Source: Rosellinia necatrix
Lineage: Eukaryota; Ascomycota; Sordariomycetes; Xylariales; Xylariaceae
DNA: 64,000 bases
Direction: 5' to 3'
Assembly (NCBI GenBank): GCA_021209875.1
Contig: JAGYVD010000010.1
Span: 1,054,001-1,118,000 of the forward strand
Shown here piece by piece: positions 19,781 to 30,631 of the stretch (positions within the stretch are counted from its first letter, which is position 1; each line of letters opens with the position of its first letter). A program made the translations under genes and the position numbers. The notes beneath the pieces were generated by a model, which worked only from the letters and a program-made list of their open reading frames with translations, had not been told where the DNA came from and made no database searches.

Positions 19781-20237
19781 GAGCACCCGTCCTTGGTTGT
19801 GCTGCTGTGTTCCTTGAAGGACCAGAATGAAGACACGTGATTATACAAAGCAGAGAGGAGAAGAACCCCTAAGAGATATGTATAAAAAAAAAAAAGTCTG
19901 GCTTGCCGTGCTAACCCCTCCGCCGCGAAAGCAAACCGAACCGGAACGCCTAGGATGCATGCATGATGTGCCTATCGAATCATCGCGGGTATCGCCATTA
20001 AATGCCTCCCGAGGGAATCCCGGGCATCTTATCCCTCTTCCTTCGTGATCCTGTAAACCTCCTCTATGCAAACATATCGATGCATTCCAATCGGCTAAAT
20101 TTTTTTTTTTCATCCCCCTTCCCCTTTTCTCCAGAGCAAGGGAAAGGCCCTCTTCAAGTTGGCGCTCCGCCGCTCGTGATCCCAGTTTCTCCCCACAAAC
20201 GACCGTTTTTTCGGACCAAACGGGCCAAGGGTTTATT
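19239..20237. other. Convergent 3' region between kelch gene and RCF2
   Basis: About 1 kb. It contains a GAT/ATG microsatellite (19746-19781) and short A and T runs (19452-19461, 19885-19895, 20100-20110). No coding signal; both flanking genes end toward this region. Confidence 0.55.
19746..19781. repeat. (GAT)n microsatellite
   Basis: About eleven consecutive GAT/ATG triplets in non-coding DNA. Confidence 0.95.
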
Positions 20238-21002
20238 TCAGTTCGCTTTAGGCGCGGCAGTAGCAGCGGCGGCGGCGGGGGCGGAGGTGGTGGCGGTAGG
20301 GGCGGAGGTGGAGGCGGCCTCTTCCTTGCGGGCGGCGAGGCGGCGCTCCTCGGCGGCGACCATATCGCGCCAGAGGTCCTGGCCCTGGTACTCCTCCTTG
20401 TGGATGCGCTTCTCGATCATGTGCTTGTGCTCGGGGTCGTCGGGGTCGAGGACCATGATGGTCTCCCAGCGGCCCTTGCCCTGGCGGGCGTCGGCGGTCT
20501 CGAAGGCGGCGGAGACGACGAGGACGGCGAGGGTGAGGGCCTGGGCGTAGACGCGGGCCTGGACGAGCTTCTGGGAGGTGGAGAGGTAGCGGTTGCGGGA
20601 GACGATGCCGAGGGCGATGCCCATGGAGGCGACCCAGGAGCCGAAGACGATGGAGTAGCGGTTGGCCTCGCCCCACTGGCGGAAGCGCTGCGCGGGCCGC
20701 TCCTGGGCGCGCAGGAGGTCGGCGTCGCGCGAGGCCTGGTCGCGGTAGAAGTTCATGGGGTTGTTGGCGAGGTGGAAGGCGTTGGAGTGGCGCTCCGCGT
20801 TCACGATGGCCCCGAACGTCCCCACCGACGTCACCAGGAACGCCCGGAACGGCAGCGTCAGCGACCGCACCCCCGCGTACCGCCGCCCCGCGGCCAGCAC
20901 GCCCACCAGGCCCGCCCCGAGCCCCAGCGTGCCGCCGATCAGGCCGCCCTTCAGCACGGCGCTGTAGTGCGCCCGCTCCTCTTCCGCGCTGATGACCTTC
21001 AT
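20238..21002 (-). CDS. RCF2: Respiratory supercomplex factor 2 (HIG1-domain protein)
   Basis: Single exon, 254 residues, very GC-rich. It begins MKVISAEEERAHYSAVLKGG, a typical fungal Rcf2 start. A glycine-rich helix pair (GGLIGGTLGLGAGLVGVLA) and PFRAFLVTSVGTFGAIVNAE are followed by a HIG_1 domain at about 105-180: RFRQWGEANRYSIVFGSWVASMGIALGIV and LVQARVYAQALTLAVLV. A charged segment with KGRWETIMVLDPDDPEHKHMIEKRIHKEEY then ends in an Ala/Thr/Pro-rich tail. The protein sits in the inner mitochondrial membrane, binds cytochrome c oxidase and modulates III-IV supercomplexes. Its functional context matches the ATP synthase gene at the far end of the window, but they are 41 kb apart and unlinked in regulation as far as can be seen. 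Confidence 0.93.
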   Translation of the reverse strand: MKVISAEEERAHYSAVLKGGLIGGTLGLGAGLVGVLAAGRRYAGVRSLTLPFRAFLVTSVGTFGAIVNAERHSNAFHLANNPMNFYRDQASRDADLLRAQERPAQRFRQWGEANRYSIVFGSWVASMGIALGIVSRNRYLSTSQKLVQARVYAQALTLAVLVVSAAFETADARQGKGRWETIMVLDPDDPEHKHMIEKRIHKEEYQGQDLWRDMVAAEERRLAARKEEAASTSAPTATTSAPAAAAATAAPKAN

Positions 21003-21445
21003 TCTGCGGGCGGTTGGTGTCGCTGCGTTATGTGGGTGGTTGTCGCTGGCCGGTTACGGTGACGAGATGTGGTTTGATGATCTTGGGTCGAAATCGGTCG
21101 CTCGTTTGGTCGGTTCTGACTATTTAGGTGGATAGACAGGCCCCTTTGGCTAATTAACCCGAAATATTGTTTGCGTGGGTGGTGTGGTGGTGGTGGTGGG
21201 TGGTGGGTAGTGGGCGATTGCTTGGTCTTACGATGTCCCGATCCCCAGGGATGTTTAATGTTTGATTTGGTAGGGATGTTGGTCTGAGCGGATTGTATTG
21301 TAGATTGGGAAAAGTACCTAGTGGGATGTTTCGTTATCGTGGCTGGTTTGTTGATTGACTAGTTGATTGACTGGTTGACTGACAGGCTGGCTTGACTGGC
21401 TAGCTGACTTGATCAATCGTTATATATATGGCAGCCCTGATATCC

Positions 21446-21470
21446 AAAAAAAAAAAAAAAAAAAAAAAAA
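21446..21470 (+). repeat. Poly(A) run of 25
   Basis: Uninterrupted homopolymer in intergenic DNA. No retroelement-like sequence lies next to it. Confidence 0.95.
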
Positions 21471-22587
21471 GAATCACTGGGGGATTTTTAAGGGGTTTGC
21501 GTGGTAGGAACCTTGGAAGCTTCTCGGCGTTGTGGGAAAAGCCCGTGTGCAGGTGAAGGATCGGGTGCTGGTGAAAACTCGTAGGCTGAGGGGATTATCC
21601 GGCGTTGTCTCGTTTTAGAGGTTAATACATGATGTAATTCATTCACAGTGGCATGATTTTTAGCTGCGCCGGGACGTCAGTCTTGCGTTACGTCCGTCCC
21701 ATTTTCAAATCCCGACCTAGCCCCGAGGCGTGAGGCTGGTGAGGCGTGCCGGCCATGTCCGCACCCTTCTAAAAGCATGCCCGACTTGCATCAACCGAAC
21801 TCATGCTACTACCCTGCCATATCGCAATAGCCGAATCCACCAGCTCCATGCATATACAGCGTATATCCCTTTGTAGGAATATATCCCTAAGCGATTGCGT
21901 AACCCGTTCCGCACGTACGGTAAACTTACCATTTCCGGCCTTCGCCGACTCGGTGTTTGCTCTCTCGCGCATACTATGTAAGTGTCTGACTCGTGCGTCC
22001 GCATATGCGCCGTTTTCTACCTCAATGGTCTTTTTGGAAAATCGCGAGTTGCTCGCGTGCTCGCGTCTTCCAGCGCCGAATTGGCTCTTGATTCTCGATT
22101 TCGCATATACCGAGAAATCGCCTCTGACTGAACCAAGATTCGTTCCAAGCTCCAAACGGCAAGTCTTGACCTTAACATTTCACACCTCAATCTCAATGGC
22201 GCTTGATTAAAGAAAGCGCCCCGGCCGATAAGAGATAGCCGGCCTTTTGGATTCGGAGACGAGCTCGTTGTCAGCTTACCTCATTGCCTCGGCAATATTA
22301 TCGGCCGCCCAGAGAATGACAATTCCAGAAGCAATGCCGTACATAATCACATAACATCTGGCGGGACCCAATTTCCGCCCACTAGCATATCGAACGTTCA
22401 GAGGCTATGCCTCTTTATACGTTATGTCGTGGGGCGGAACGCCATGTTGGTGATGTGATGTAAGTGGCACTACACTATAACGTGAATCTTTATATAGAGC
22501 AAGCCAACGACACAATGGTCTAACATTAATAAGATTAGGCACACGTGACGAGCACATGAACGATAGCTCTCGTCATGGGATCTACAC

Positions 22588-22607
22588 TATGTACATATAT
22601 GTACATA
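22588..22607. repeat. 20-bp perfect palindrome (TATGTACATA inverted pair)
   Basis: The 10-mer TATGTACATA is followed immediately by itself; the unit is self-complementary, so the whole 20 bp is a perfect palindrome. Confidence 0.85.
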
Positions 22608-25399
22608 CTGCCTATAGTTAGTAGCAGTTGGTGATACACAACCAGAGTACATACAGTATGTTGTGCCCATTTCATCCGTGCGAGAGACTAGAACTAGAAA
22701 TAATCCAGAACTAGTCCAGAAATTTTCCAGAAATACTTGACACATAAATTACCTAACCTTGCAAAATTAGGGTTATCCGGATATTCCCGCTAACTGGACT
22801 AGTTTAGACTAGCGACTAGCTATAGGCGACACTCCCGCTGGCTGAGAGCGCCAGCGAGGAAGTGTGTGCACTAGCGTGACTAAGAAAAGAAGGATGATAA
22901 TCCTCGCCGGAACAATGTGCCCGCTATTGGGGCTTGAAATAAGGGTCCTTCGATGGTGTTGAGGGGTCAAGATCAAATGACGCCTTCTCAAGTGGAACGG
23001 CGAGATTGCGGAGCGCCGTCTACAGATTTTAGGGGTCCCGTCGAGTCGTAGCGCCAGTGTTGAGGATAGGCTTAATTGGCAGATGGCCGTTTGGAGGCGT
23101 TTTCCCCTTGAGCATATGTATTTGACATTTCCCGCTAGTTACTGTACTTACTACTGCGGAGAGCACCACCACCTAGCTACCCGTAGGAGTACACCCGAAT
23201 ACATGCCTACTATTGTTTTGTACATGTCTAGTTATTGTAGGCAGTAGCTCAATCTATAAGTGATCTCCATACTCGAGACTATACTGTGAGCCCACCCCAA
23301 TCTGGCAGTGCCAATCTTGCTCCCAAGCCAAGCAGGCCGCCTACTTGTATACACTAGAGTCGAAGCTTTGTATGGGGCCTACATGGGGCGCACAGTCTAT
23401 CTTCCTGCCTCGAGAGCTCAATGCAGTATGAATGGTGGGTGCACCTAGGCTATCTCGTAATCATAGTAGTGTATGAGGAGACACGACCAGGTCTATTTCT
23501 AGACGTTTGGCTAGAACGAAAGTCAAAACATACAAGTAAAGAGGCTATGGTAAAGCCATGTGCCTGTTGATATCCAACACGTGTCTTGGTCGCTCACATG
23601 CGTTGAGCTTAAAAATCGCAACGGGAATCGGAGACTGACTTCGGCGAGGCGGTCTGGAGGTACCAAGCGGTCAAAAAGGACATTGCGCATTAGGATCCTC
23701 CTGGTTAGCCAAATTATTGGCTGGTCTCGAATGGCTTCGGGTTGCTACAGCACCGCGACGCGACATTCGCAGACAATAACAGGGATAAATATGCCATCTG
23801 CTCTTCAACTATATTCATGCATGTCAACCGCACACAGCGTGTAATTGCATAGCACGGTGGTGGTCCCTTGTATTTTCTAAGTATGTGTATATATGTATAT
23901 ACGCATGTGCGTATGTGCGTACCCAGTTCCTGTTGCGTGGTACAGGAGGCACCGTCATCGGAAACCATGTGGCGGACGAGGATGATATGTATCTCTTTTT
24001 AGGAGGTCTCAGACTACTGCAATTCGTATTAACCCCTGCTCATCCCGTATCGGATTTGGTGAACGTGGGAGGGAGGTTCATTGGCAATTCAGATGCTCGG
24101 GAAACGCTAGCAGGCAATGTGATCCGACAAACACGGGCCTTGTCGACAGCTTGGAAGCGTTTCAAAGTTGCCAAGATTTCAGGGTCCATAGTCTGGCTGC
24201 AGGATGCACGTTGTTGGCAAGGGGCCGAGGATCATCGACCATTTGCGTTTCGCCTTGGCAAAGCGGATGTCTCCAATATCGGCTCTCATCCCTCGTGACT
24301 ACGGTCCTAAGAGGCGGTGTGCCATGCGCAATATTTTGATAGGAGGTGATGAACTGGGCATATATGATAGGCGCAAATGAGTTGGGCTTATGACTTCTGT
24401 AACGGGAACCTCTACCAGCATGCTCTCTTTGAATTGGCTCCATGCTGCGGGAACGAGAAGCCTGCCATGTCAACATTCAGAGGAGGTTTACTACGAAGAG
24501 CCTGAGCAGTCCAGTGTCCTTGCCATTTCGGTTCGTCACGAGTATTTATAACGTGTTATGCATACCGGCGGCTAATTCGTCTACTCCGGTTGCCGACGAC
24601 CAAGATAACACATAGCAGTTATCTGACGAATGAATGCGCCGAGATGAACGGTAGGTGGCGTTGCACGGACAGGGCACCGACGCTGAAGGCAGACAGCCCT
24701 GGGATCTTCCCTTGACTCTGGAAGCGATGTTAACCGCTCCGTCGAGAGTCGTCTAACAATCCACTGTCGCGGCTGTCATGGGCTTTTAGCATAAGGCTGC
24801 CTATTCGATGTCCTGTGAGAACCTAACCCCCAGACTAAAAGCTGACTATGATGGAAATATGAATATGGCAGTGCATACTGAGCTTGGAAAAGTAGGACCT
24901 CAGCCCTGGATTTGTGGGATGGATGGCTGATGACGTATTATATCATTTTCGCTTAGTTTTTGATAAGAAGCGCCTTTGTGTGAAACAGATGGAGAATGTT
25001 GCAATTTCATAGGCAAGCGACGTATTTATCAAGAACCACAAGATATGTACATACCCAGATGCTTAGATACCTACTTCTTCGGTGACCGGTGTGCTGGTTC
25101 GCCGCGTTGAACTCTTGTTGCCTCCGTTTTTGTTGTTGTCATATGTAATGTATGCATACCGTATCCCTGGAAACCAGGCACGACCGAGATGTGATTGGGG
25201 GACCTCTGGTAAATATAGTGTTGGTTATTTGTGGCTGAAAAGAAGCGAATCATTCGTCGTGATGCTTCATCCCATGCATCGCCCGGGGTTCGGCTGGCTG
25301 GATGCGGCGTTTTTTTTGAGGCTGCGCTCGACTCCAAGCTACCCAGGTACCTCTCAGCTGCTCGCCTTGCCTACTATGTCATCATAGCATTATATCACA

Positions 25400-25432
25400 A
25401 TACCCTGTAAATACCCTGTAAACACCCTGTAG
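25400..25432 (+). repeat. Three-copy 11-bp tandem repeat
   Basis: Units of the type taccctgtaaa repeated three times with minor changes. Confidence 0.8.
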
Positions 25433-26212
25433 TTATTAATCGTGTCTGCCCGGGATATACTTGCCTGTTTAGGAACTAACTAATGTGGTGTCAACGATCG
25501 ACACAGTGGAGGAACTACCTATTCGGTACATGAACCAGTACTATACCACCACTGTGCACTGTATGCAGCTCGTGGCGAGCGGATGGTGTGGCAACAAGAC
25601 ACGGCTGGTACCTAGGTAAACTATGCTGTGCACTGAAAGAAACCAAGGGGTCGAGCACCACGGGGCCAATCGGAGCCCCGGAGCGGCAAGGCGATGATCT
25701 ACATATATAGCACGCTGTCGGCGTCTTTACCGCGTTTGCAATAAGTTGGCCATTGTGAAACACGCTTTTCGCGGCAGCACCAGTTTGACTGTAGTGTACC
25801 TACCTACGCTACTTAGACGTATAACTATTCTGGGGCATGAGCGACCTCAGTTCGCCTTGGTACATCATATTTTGGCCGGTCATCAGGCAACCCCGGCCAT
25901 AACACCAACGATTGGATCCTGAGAAGCAGCCTGGAGGGAGGGCCCGGGGGGTTGGGTCGAGATCGATGATGCACGGACCAGAGGTTGACCATGAAGCTTG
26001 CTCGAGGGGAATACTTCGTACTATAACTACTCCTAATCGGTATGAAGTTGCAAATACCTGCTGGACCACTGCGTACAATCATACCTGCTAGGAATTGTGG
26101 GTTAGAGTTATAATTCGACCGAGAAGCCACCCCGTTTCTACAGCGTTTCTACTTGTACCACTAGTAGTGCACTAGGCGTATACCTAGGTACTGTTTGCAC
26201 ATTTCGTGACGT

Positions 26213-26282
26213 ACCTACCTACCTAAGAGGGAGGCACACACCTACCTACCCATCCACTCTGCATATACATAGGCAGGTAATG
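26213..26282. repeat. CCTA tract cluster
   Basis: CTACCTACCTACC and CACCTACCTACCC runs plus a TAGGCAGGTA word. Confidence 0.7.
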
Positions 26283-28351
26283 AAATGTAGGGCAAGAGGT
26301 AGTTATACTAAGCTCAAGTATGCAGACGGATATCCGATAACTTTACTTATACTGTGGCAGAGTTGTATGCAGTTCATGTAGGCAGGAGGCACACGGATGC
26401 GCGGCTCGAAGGTACGGTAGGCACCTAAAAGAGGCAGCATAGTCCGTTATCCTGAGTCATTCCACAAGGCCTGCTGGAGATACACACCTCTGCCTATGTA
26501 GATTAGGTAGGTACTTGTAGTGACCCAGGTAGAACTGCATAGTAAATAACTACCTATCTAAGTCTTGATCCCTTCCCTCGATGCAGCCTGGCACCTACAT
26601 GAACCTAACCTACAGCATATTTATACATACAGATACCTACCCTACCCACACTCCTACTACTGCCACTAACACCATACATGTTGTGTATGTACCGTCCCGT
26701 CTAATAGTATGTCTGGTCGCTCCTACTATTGGACATCCTCGACCCATCGCATAATGCCGCGCTTCTCACCGACCTACATACGGACTACATACAGACTACA
26801 GAGTACCTCCATTATTTAAGTTGGTACTCGTGGTGCTTAGGTCGTGGGAACGGCATCAGACAGCTCGAAGTCACATAACTAGCGATGTAGATCGAACGTC
26901 CAAGTTATCCCATTCGCCGCGAAATTCGGACATGGCTGTAAGCGGAAAGTAGTCACTGAAGACAGCATCATCATTGGTCTTCGGGTCGGCTGGGGGCCGG
27001 TGATCGAGTGATCCAGCATTGAGAAGAAGGTCCAAGATATTCCGTCACAGTACTATGGGTTGTCAAGTCACCACAAGTACCTACGTTAAGTGTTCGCAGC
27101 GTCACATCGTGGCCGTTTGGGTGTAACCCTGATCCAGGGCACTTGGGCAGTCTAGCGCGCATCAACAGGCATTGCTTGCTTCTGTTTCGTTGATGGACAC
27201 ATACTATATACCCTAACTGGGTATTTGGTATTGCGTGGTTCTGGCTGGGCCTAGGTGAGGTATCTAATGGTCGGGAGTTGCTAGGCCATCGTCATCGACC
27301 GGCCCGTGGCCATCCACGGCTTATTGGCGATTCACACCGCTTTATAATTGCCTTCAGATATGTGTTGTTTGCATGTCACCATTCAATAGGTACGAAGGGG
27401 GGGGGGGACCAAGGGGTCAATGAGCATCCTGCCAAATGGATGAGACTCGAGTCGGAATTCGACCGTGGGCAGCAAACCGTTTGTCTCGAACAATCAAACA
27501 AACAGACGTGCAGTCGACACAGCATACCCGAGGCGAGAGCACCCCCTTGTCTGCCTTTCGTGGCTCCTCTTGGCGCCCCGAAGGGAGGAACCTGTGAGTG
27601 CCTATCGTCCGTCACTGACGTGATGCTCGGCTTGCGTATTCGTGACTTATACTAGATACTGTGTATACCGTACGCTAGGCAGGTAGTAGAAGAGACGCCG
27701 TTAGGGTTATAAGACTCAGGTAGGTAGGTGGTTTGGCGCAATTTACTCTACATAGGTTCTCAGCGTAGGTTCAACTAGTCAAGAAAGAGACTCCAAGTTT
27801 AGTTCTCAGTCGTAATGGACATACATATTCTGTTGGCTACCTACTCTTGCGTTCATGGTTCGGCTCTCTGATTATTCCGTTTCTGCGCTGGTTACTAGCG
27901 ACCATGGCTTTTGGTGGACTAAGATACCATTACGGCTGTAGATTTCTCGGAGTCGATAAATCAGCCATATCTGTCGCCTCGAAGTTACACGTAGCACCCG
28001 GCCATAGACCAACTACGCACGTTCCTCGAGAACAATACACGATGTGTGTTTGCCTGCCTACCTGGCCTAGGCACTTGGGTAGACTGGTAGCAACTAATAG
28101 CACCGGTATAGTGGAAGACAATACCCGCAAACGCCTAATAGTGTGAAGGGGCAGAGCAAGAGATTATGAACCATTGCGGTGTGACGGTCATCAAAGATGC
28201 TCGGCTCGGCATTGGTTACGCTGTATAGCTTGTTTGGTCATACACATCTCTCTTGCCTTACTTAGTCCAGATATTCACAGCACAGACCGGCGGCGAACCA
28301 TGAGGTATTACTGTCATTTGAGCCGTAACCACACCGCGCCGCCTCGGGAAG

Positions 28352-28520
28352 CAATCAAGCAATCATTCAACCACTCAACCAGTCAACCAGTCAATCAGTC
28401 AATTAGTCAATTAGTCAATCAGTCAATCAATCCATCAATCAATCCATCCATCAATCAATCAATCAATCAATCGATCAATGGATTGATGGATCAATGGGCC
28501 AACGTGTCAATAGATTGATC
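28352..28520 (+). repeat. (TCAA/TCAG/TCCA)n degenerate tetranucleotide repeat
   Basis: About 170 bp of TCAA-type tetramers with TCAG, TTAG and TCCA variants, grading into a GATCAATGG stretch. It has no fixed spacers, so it is a microsatellite and not a CRISPR array. Confidence 0.9.
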
Positions 28521-30631
28521 AAGCGGTAATTAACCTAACGGCACCTCGAGCCCGCCCATCATCTCTACCCTGAGGTCTCATTGCATGCGACAGACACCAC
28601 GTACCGCAACCTTCATCTGACAGCCTTTCCCCTATCTTGCCCTTGCTTGTCCAGTGGTACATGCCGTAGATACTCGACATTCCATATACGGCAACGAATA
28701 CTACCTCAGCCTGAGTCAGAGCAACAAACGAACTCAAGAGGCACGACCACTGCGATCGCTGCAACGCCCGCCCCGAGAGGCGACGGATAGCAGATTGGAC
28801 AAACGCACAGACGCACAGCGAGGAGAGAGGCCGAATCCCCGTGCCGACAATCTAAAGATTAGCTACTGCGCCCAACTTAGAAGGCGCAGTAAACCTACGC
28901 ACGTGCTCGCCCGGAACCATATCACAGCGGCGGCGTCGTCACGGTACAACAGTGTATTGTTCGGCCATCGAGAGAGAGAGAGACACACACACACGCACAC
29001 ACGCACACACACGCACGCACACACACACACACACACCTATGATAACATCTGATTTACTGGGCGTGTCTTCCACGAGTCAGCTAGTGAAGCAGGCCAGTGA
29101 CACAGGTCAGTTCAGTGAAGCAGGTCAGCGAAGCAGGTCAGTAAATGAATACCTCCACACCCCGAACCATCCATTAGCGTGATACCTTATTTGATGGGCT
29201 TTGCTTTGGGAGGCGGGCAGTCGTCGGCTCGTAATCGTCGGCTTGTCTACCACGCCTTTCGACATTAACTTCAACCGCTCTTCCACGACTTCACTTTATT
29301 ACCTACCTGGGCAGCCCGGGCCACTTGACTGATTGCTCTTACACTCTCCTACATCCTGCATCCTTACTCCCCTACTCTCCCCTACCCCTCTGCCCTCTTA
29401 CTCTCCTGCTCTCCTACTCTTCTACTCCTCACTACGCGCGAGGTCGATGTGCATGCCTATTCGGCTGATACCTGATAAGCTAGGCTGTAAGTTCGTCTGC
29501 ACCGAACTCCAGTCATATAACATCATCGCCGACGGACTACCGAAAGTATCGTCCATCTCTCCACAAGTTACTTGCTGGTACTTATTCAGCTCGGTGCCCA
29601 CTGTGGACTTGGAGGTACACCACATCGCATATTACATTACTGGGCCACACTACACGACAGTACATGTGCAGCACCACAACCGCACCTAACTATCTAGGTC
29701 CCTACCTAGGTACCTACCTCACTTACGTGCCAGGATACATACATACCCAGGTCGTCAACACGCCTGTCTGTGCAAGCACGACCCGACAGGGTCACTCACT
29801 ACGCTCCCTATCTAACCACCTAGTTTACTGTGGCGTTGACGTGAACTCAAAGCCGTGACTCAACTTGACCGCATACCTCCCACCTACCGTCGAGCCGGAG
29901 GCACATGTGCACATAGCCGCTGGCTCACTGCTGGGATACCTGGCCTTGCCAGGGTCGTCGTCAATAGCATTGGTACTTAACTAAACTTCTGGATCTCACG
30001 CAAGGTAACCCCGGTGATTCATCCCAACTACACACTACACACCACACGCTGGTAAGTATTCTCCCAAACTATGGTCATCGCATCGTGGGGTTCGACGTTA
30101 CGTCCGGCTCATGGCGGATTAGCTCAAGCCGTACAAACACTTAGATCCTCTAATTAACTACCTACATACATCAGGGAACCCACCGGTCTCATAAGAGTCT
30201 CATAAGAGCCCTGACCAGCCGTCTCTAATTCCCCATTCTCGTAACGGCAGACCTACTTCTGAGACCCTGCCTACTTGTAACTAAAGTCGTTGCCATCCAC
30301 TAGGTATTGTTCGGCATACAGTGCGTCTGCCAGGAGAAGACACGGTCCGCCTCTGCTTCCGCTCTACTTTCCGAGACCGAGACGAGGATCGCGAGCACCG
30401 TTATCCCAAGCCCCGCCAAGGACGACCCACGAATCGACAGCGTGCAGCGCACTACCTAGCGACTCCACCCGAGTCCCACCAATCCACAATAACTACAACC
30501 ACAGTACCTAACAGCGGTACGTACATACATTACCTGCTGTAACTGCCTACACTACGACCTTGGTAGGCAGACTAAGGTAGTGCATCCACGCTCCGACGGA
30601 CGACAGGCCTAGTGTCGCATCTCCCTGGCCC
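28521..30631. other. SFP1 upstream region and repeat-rich intergenic DNA
   Basis: Includes the (GA)n(CA)n tract at 28970-29036, an AGCAGGTCAG-type imperfect repeat at 29084-29145, CT-rich DNA at 29340-29430 and CCTA words at 29690-29725. No frame shows coding features. The right part probably carries the long promoter and 5' UTR of the SFP1-like gene. Confidence 0.5.
28970..29036 (+). repeat. (GA)n followed by (CA)n microsatellite
   Basis: GAGAGAGAGAGAG then ACACAC with interspersed ACGC units. Confidence 0.95.

Larger units (their letters stand above)
21003..22800. other. Intergenic: RCF2 upstream side and start of the first gene desert
   Basis: Contains GT-rich DNA (21175-21215), a GACTG/TTGAC-type imperfect repeat (21350-21410) and a poly(A) run of 25 (21446-21470). 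At 21,770-22,210 overlapping frames exist on both strands, but neither has family motifs. A 20-bp perfect palindrome lies at 22588-22607. No gene called. Confidence 0.5.
22801..28351. other. Gene desert, no gene supported
   Basis: I read all frames and found no segment with both an open frame and recognisable family sequence or consistent third-position bias. The longest frame (23,885-24,298, +) starts inside an alternating purine-pyrimidine stretch and codes nothing recognisable. A three-copy 11-bp tandem (taccctgtaaa type) lies at 25400-25432 and an 11-G run at 27397-27407. TAGG/CCTA words are frequent at 26,200-26,660 and again near 27,720. Confidence 0.5.

Noticed and set aside
20248..21062. 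Arg/Pro-rich and Gly/Asp/Val-rich frames overlapping RCF2
   Set aside because: These are composition shadows of a very GC-rich exon; RCF2 has the conserved HIG1 domain.
23885..24298. 137-codon plus-strand frame in the first desert
   Set aside because: It begins in an alternating purine-pyrimidine stretch, lacks codon bias and matches nothing I know; the opposite strand is partly open too.
28352..28520. Possible CRISPR-like array
   Set aside because: Repeats are 4 bp units without spacers in a eukaryotic genome; it is a degenerate microsatellite.
28654..29052. 132-codon frame ending in His/Thr repeats
   Set aside because: Its length depends on the CA microsatellite and there is no protein-like content before it.
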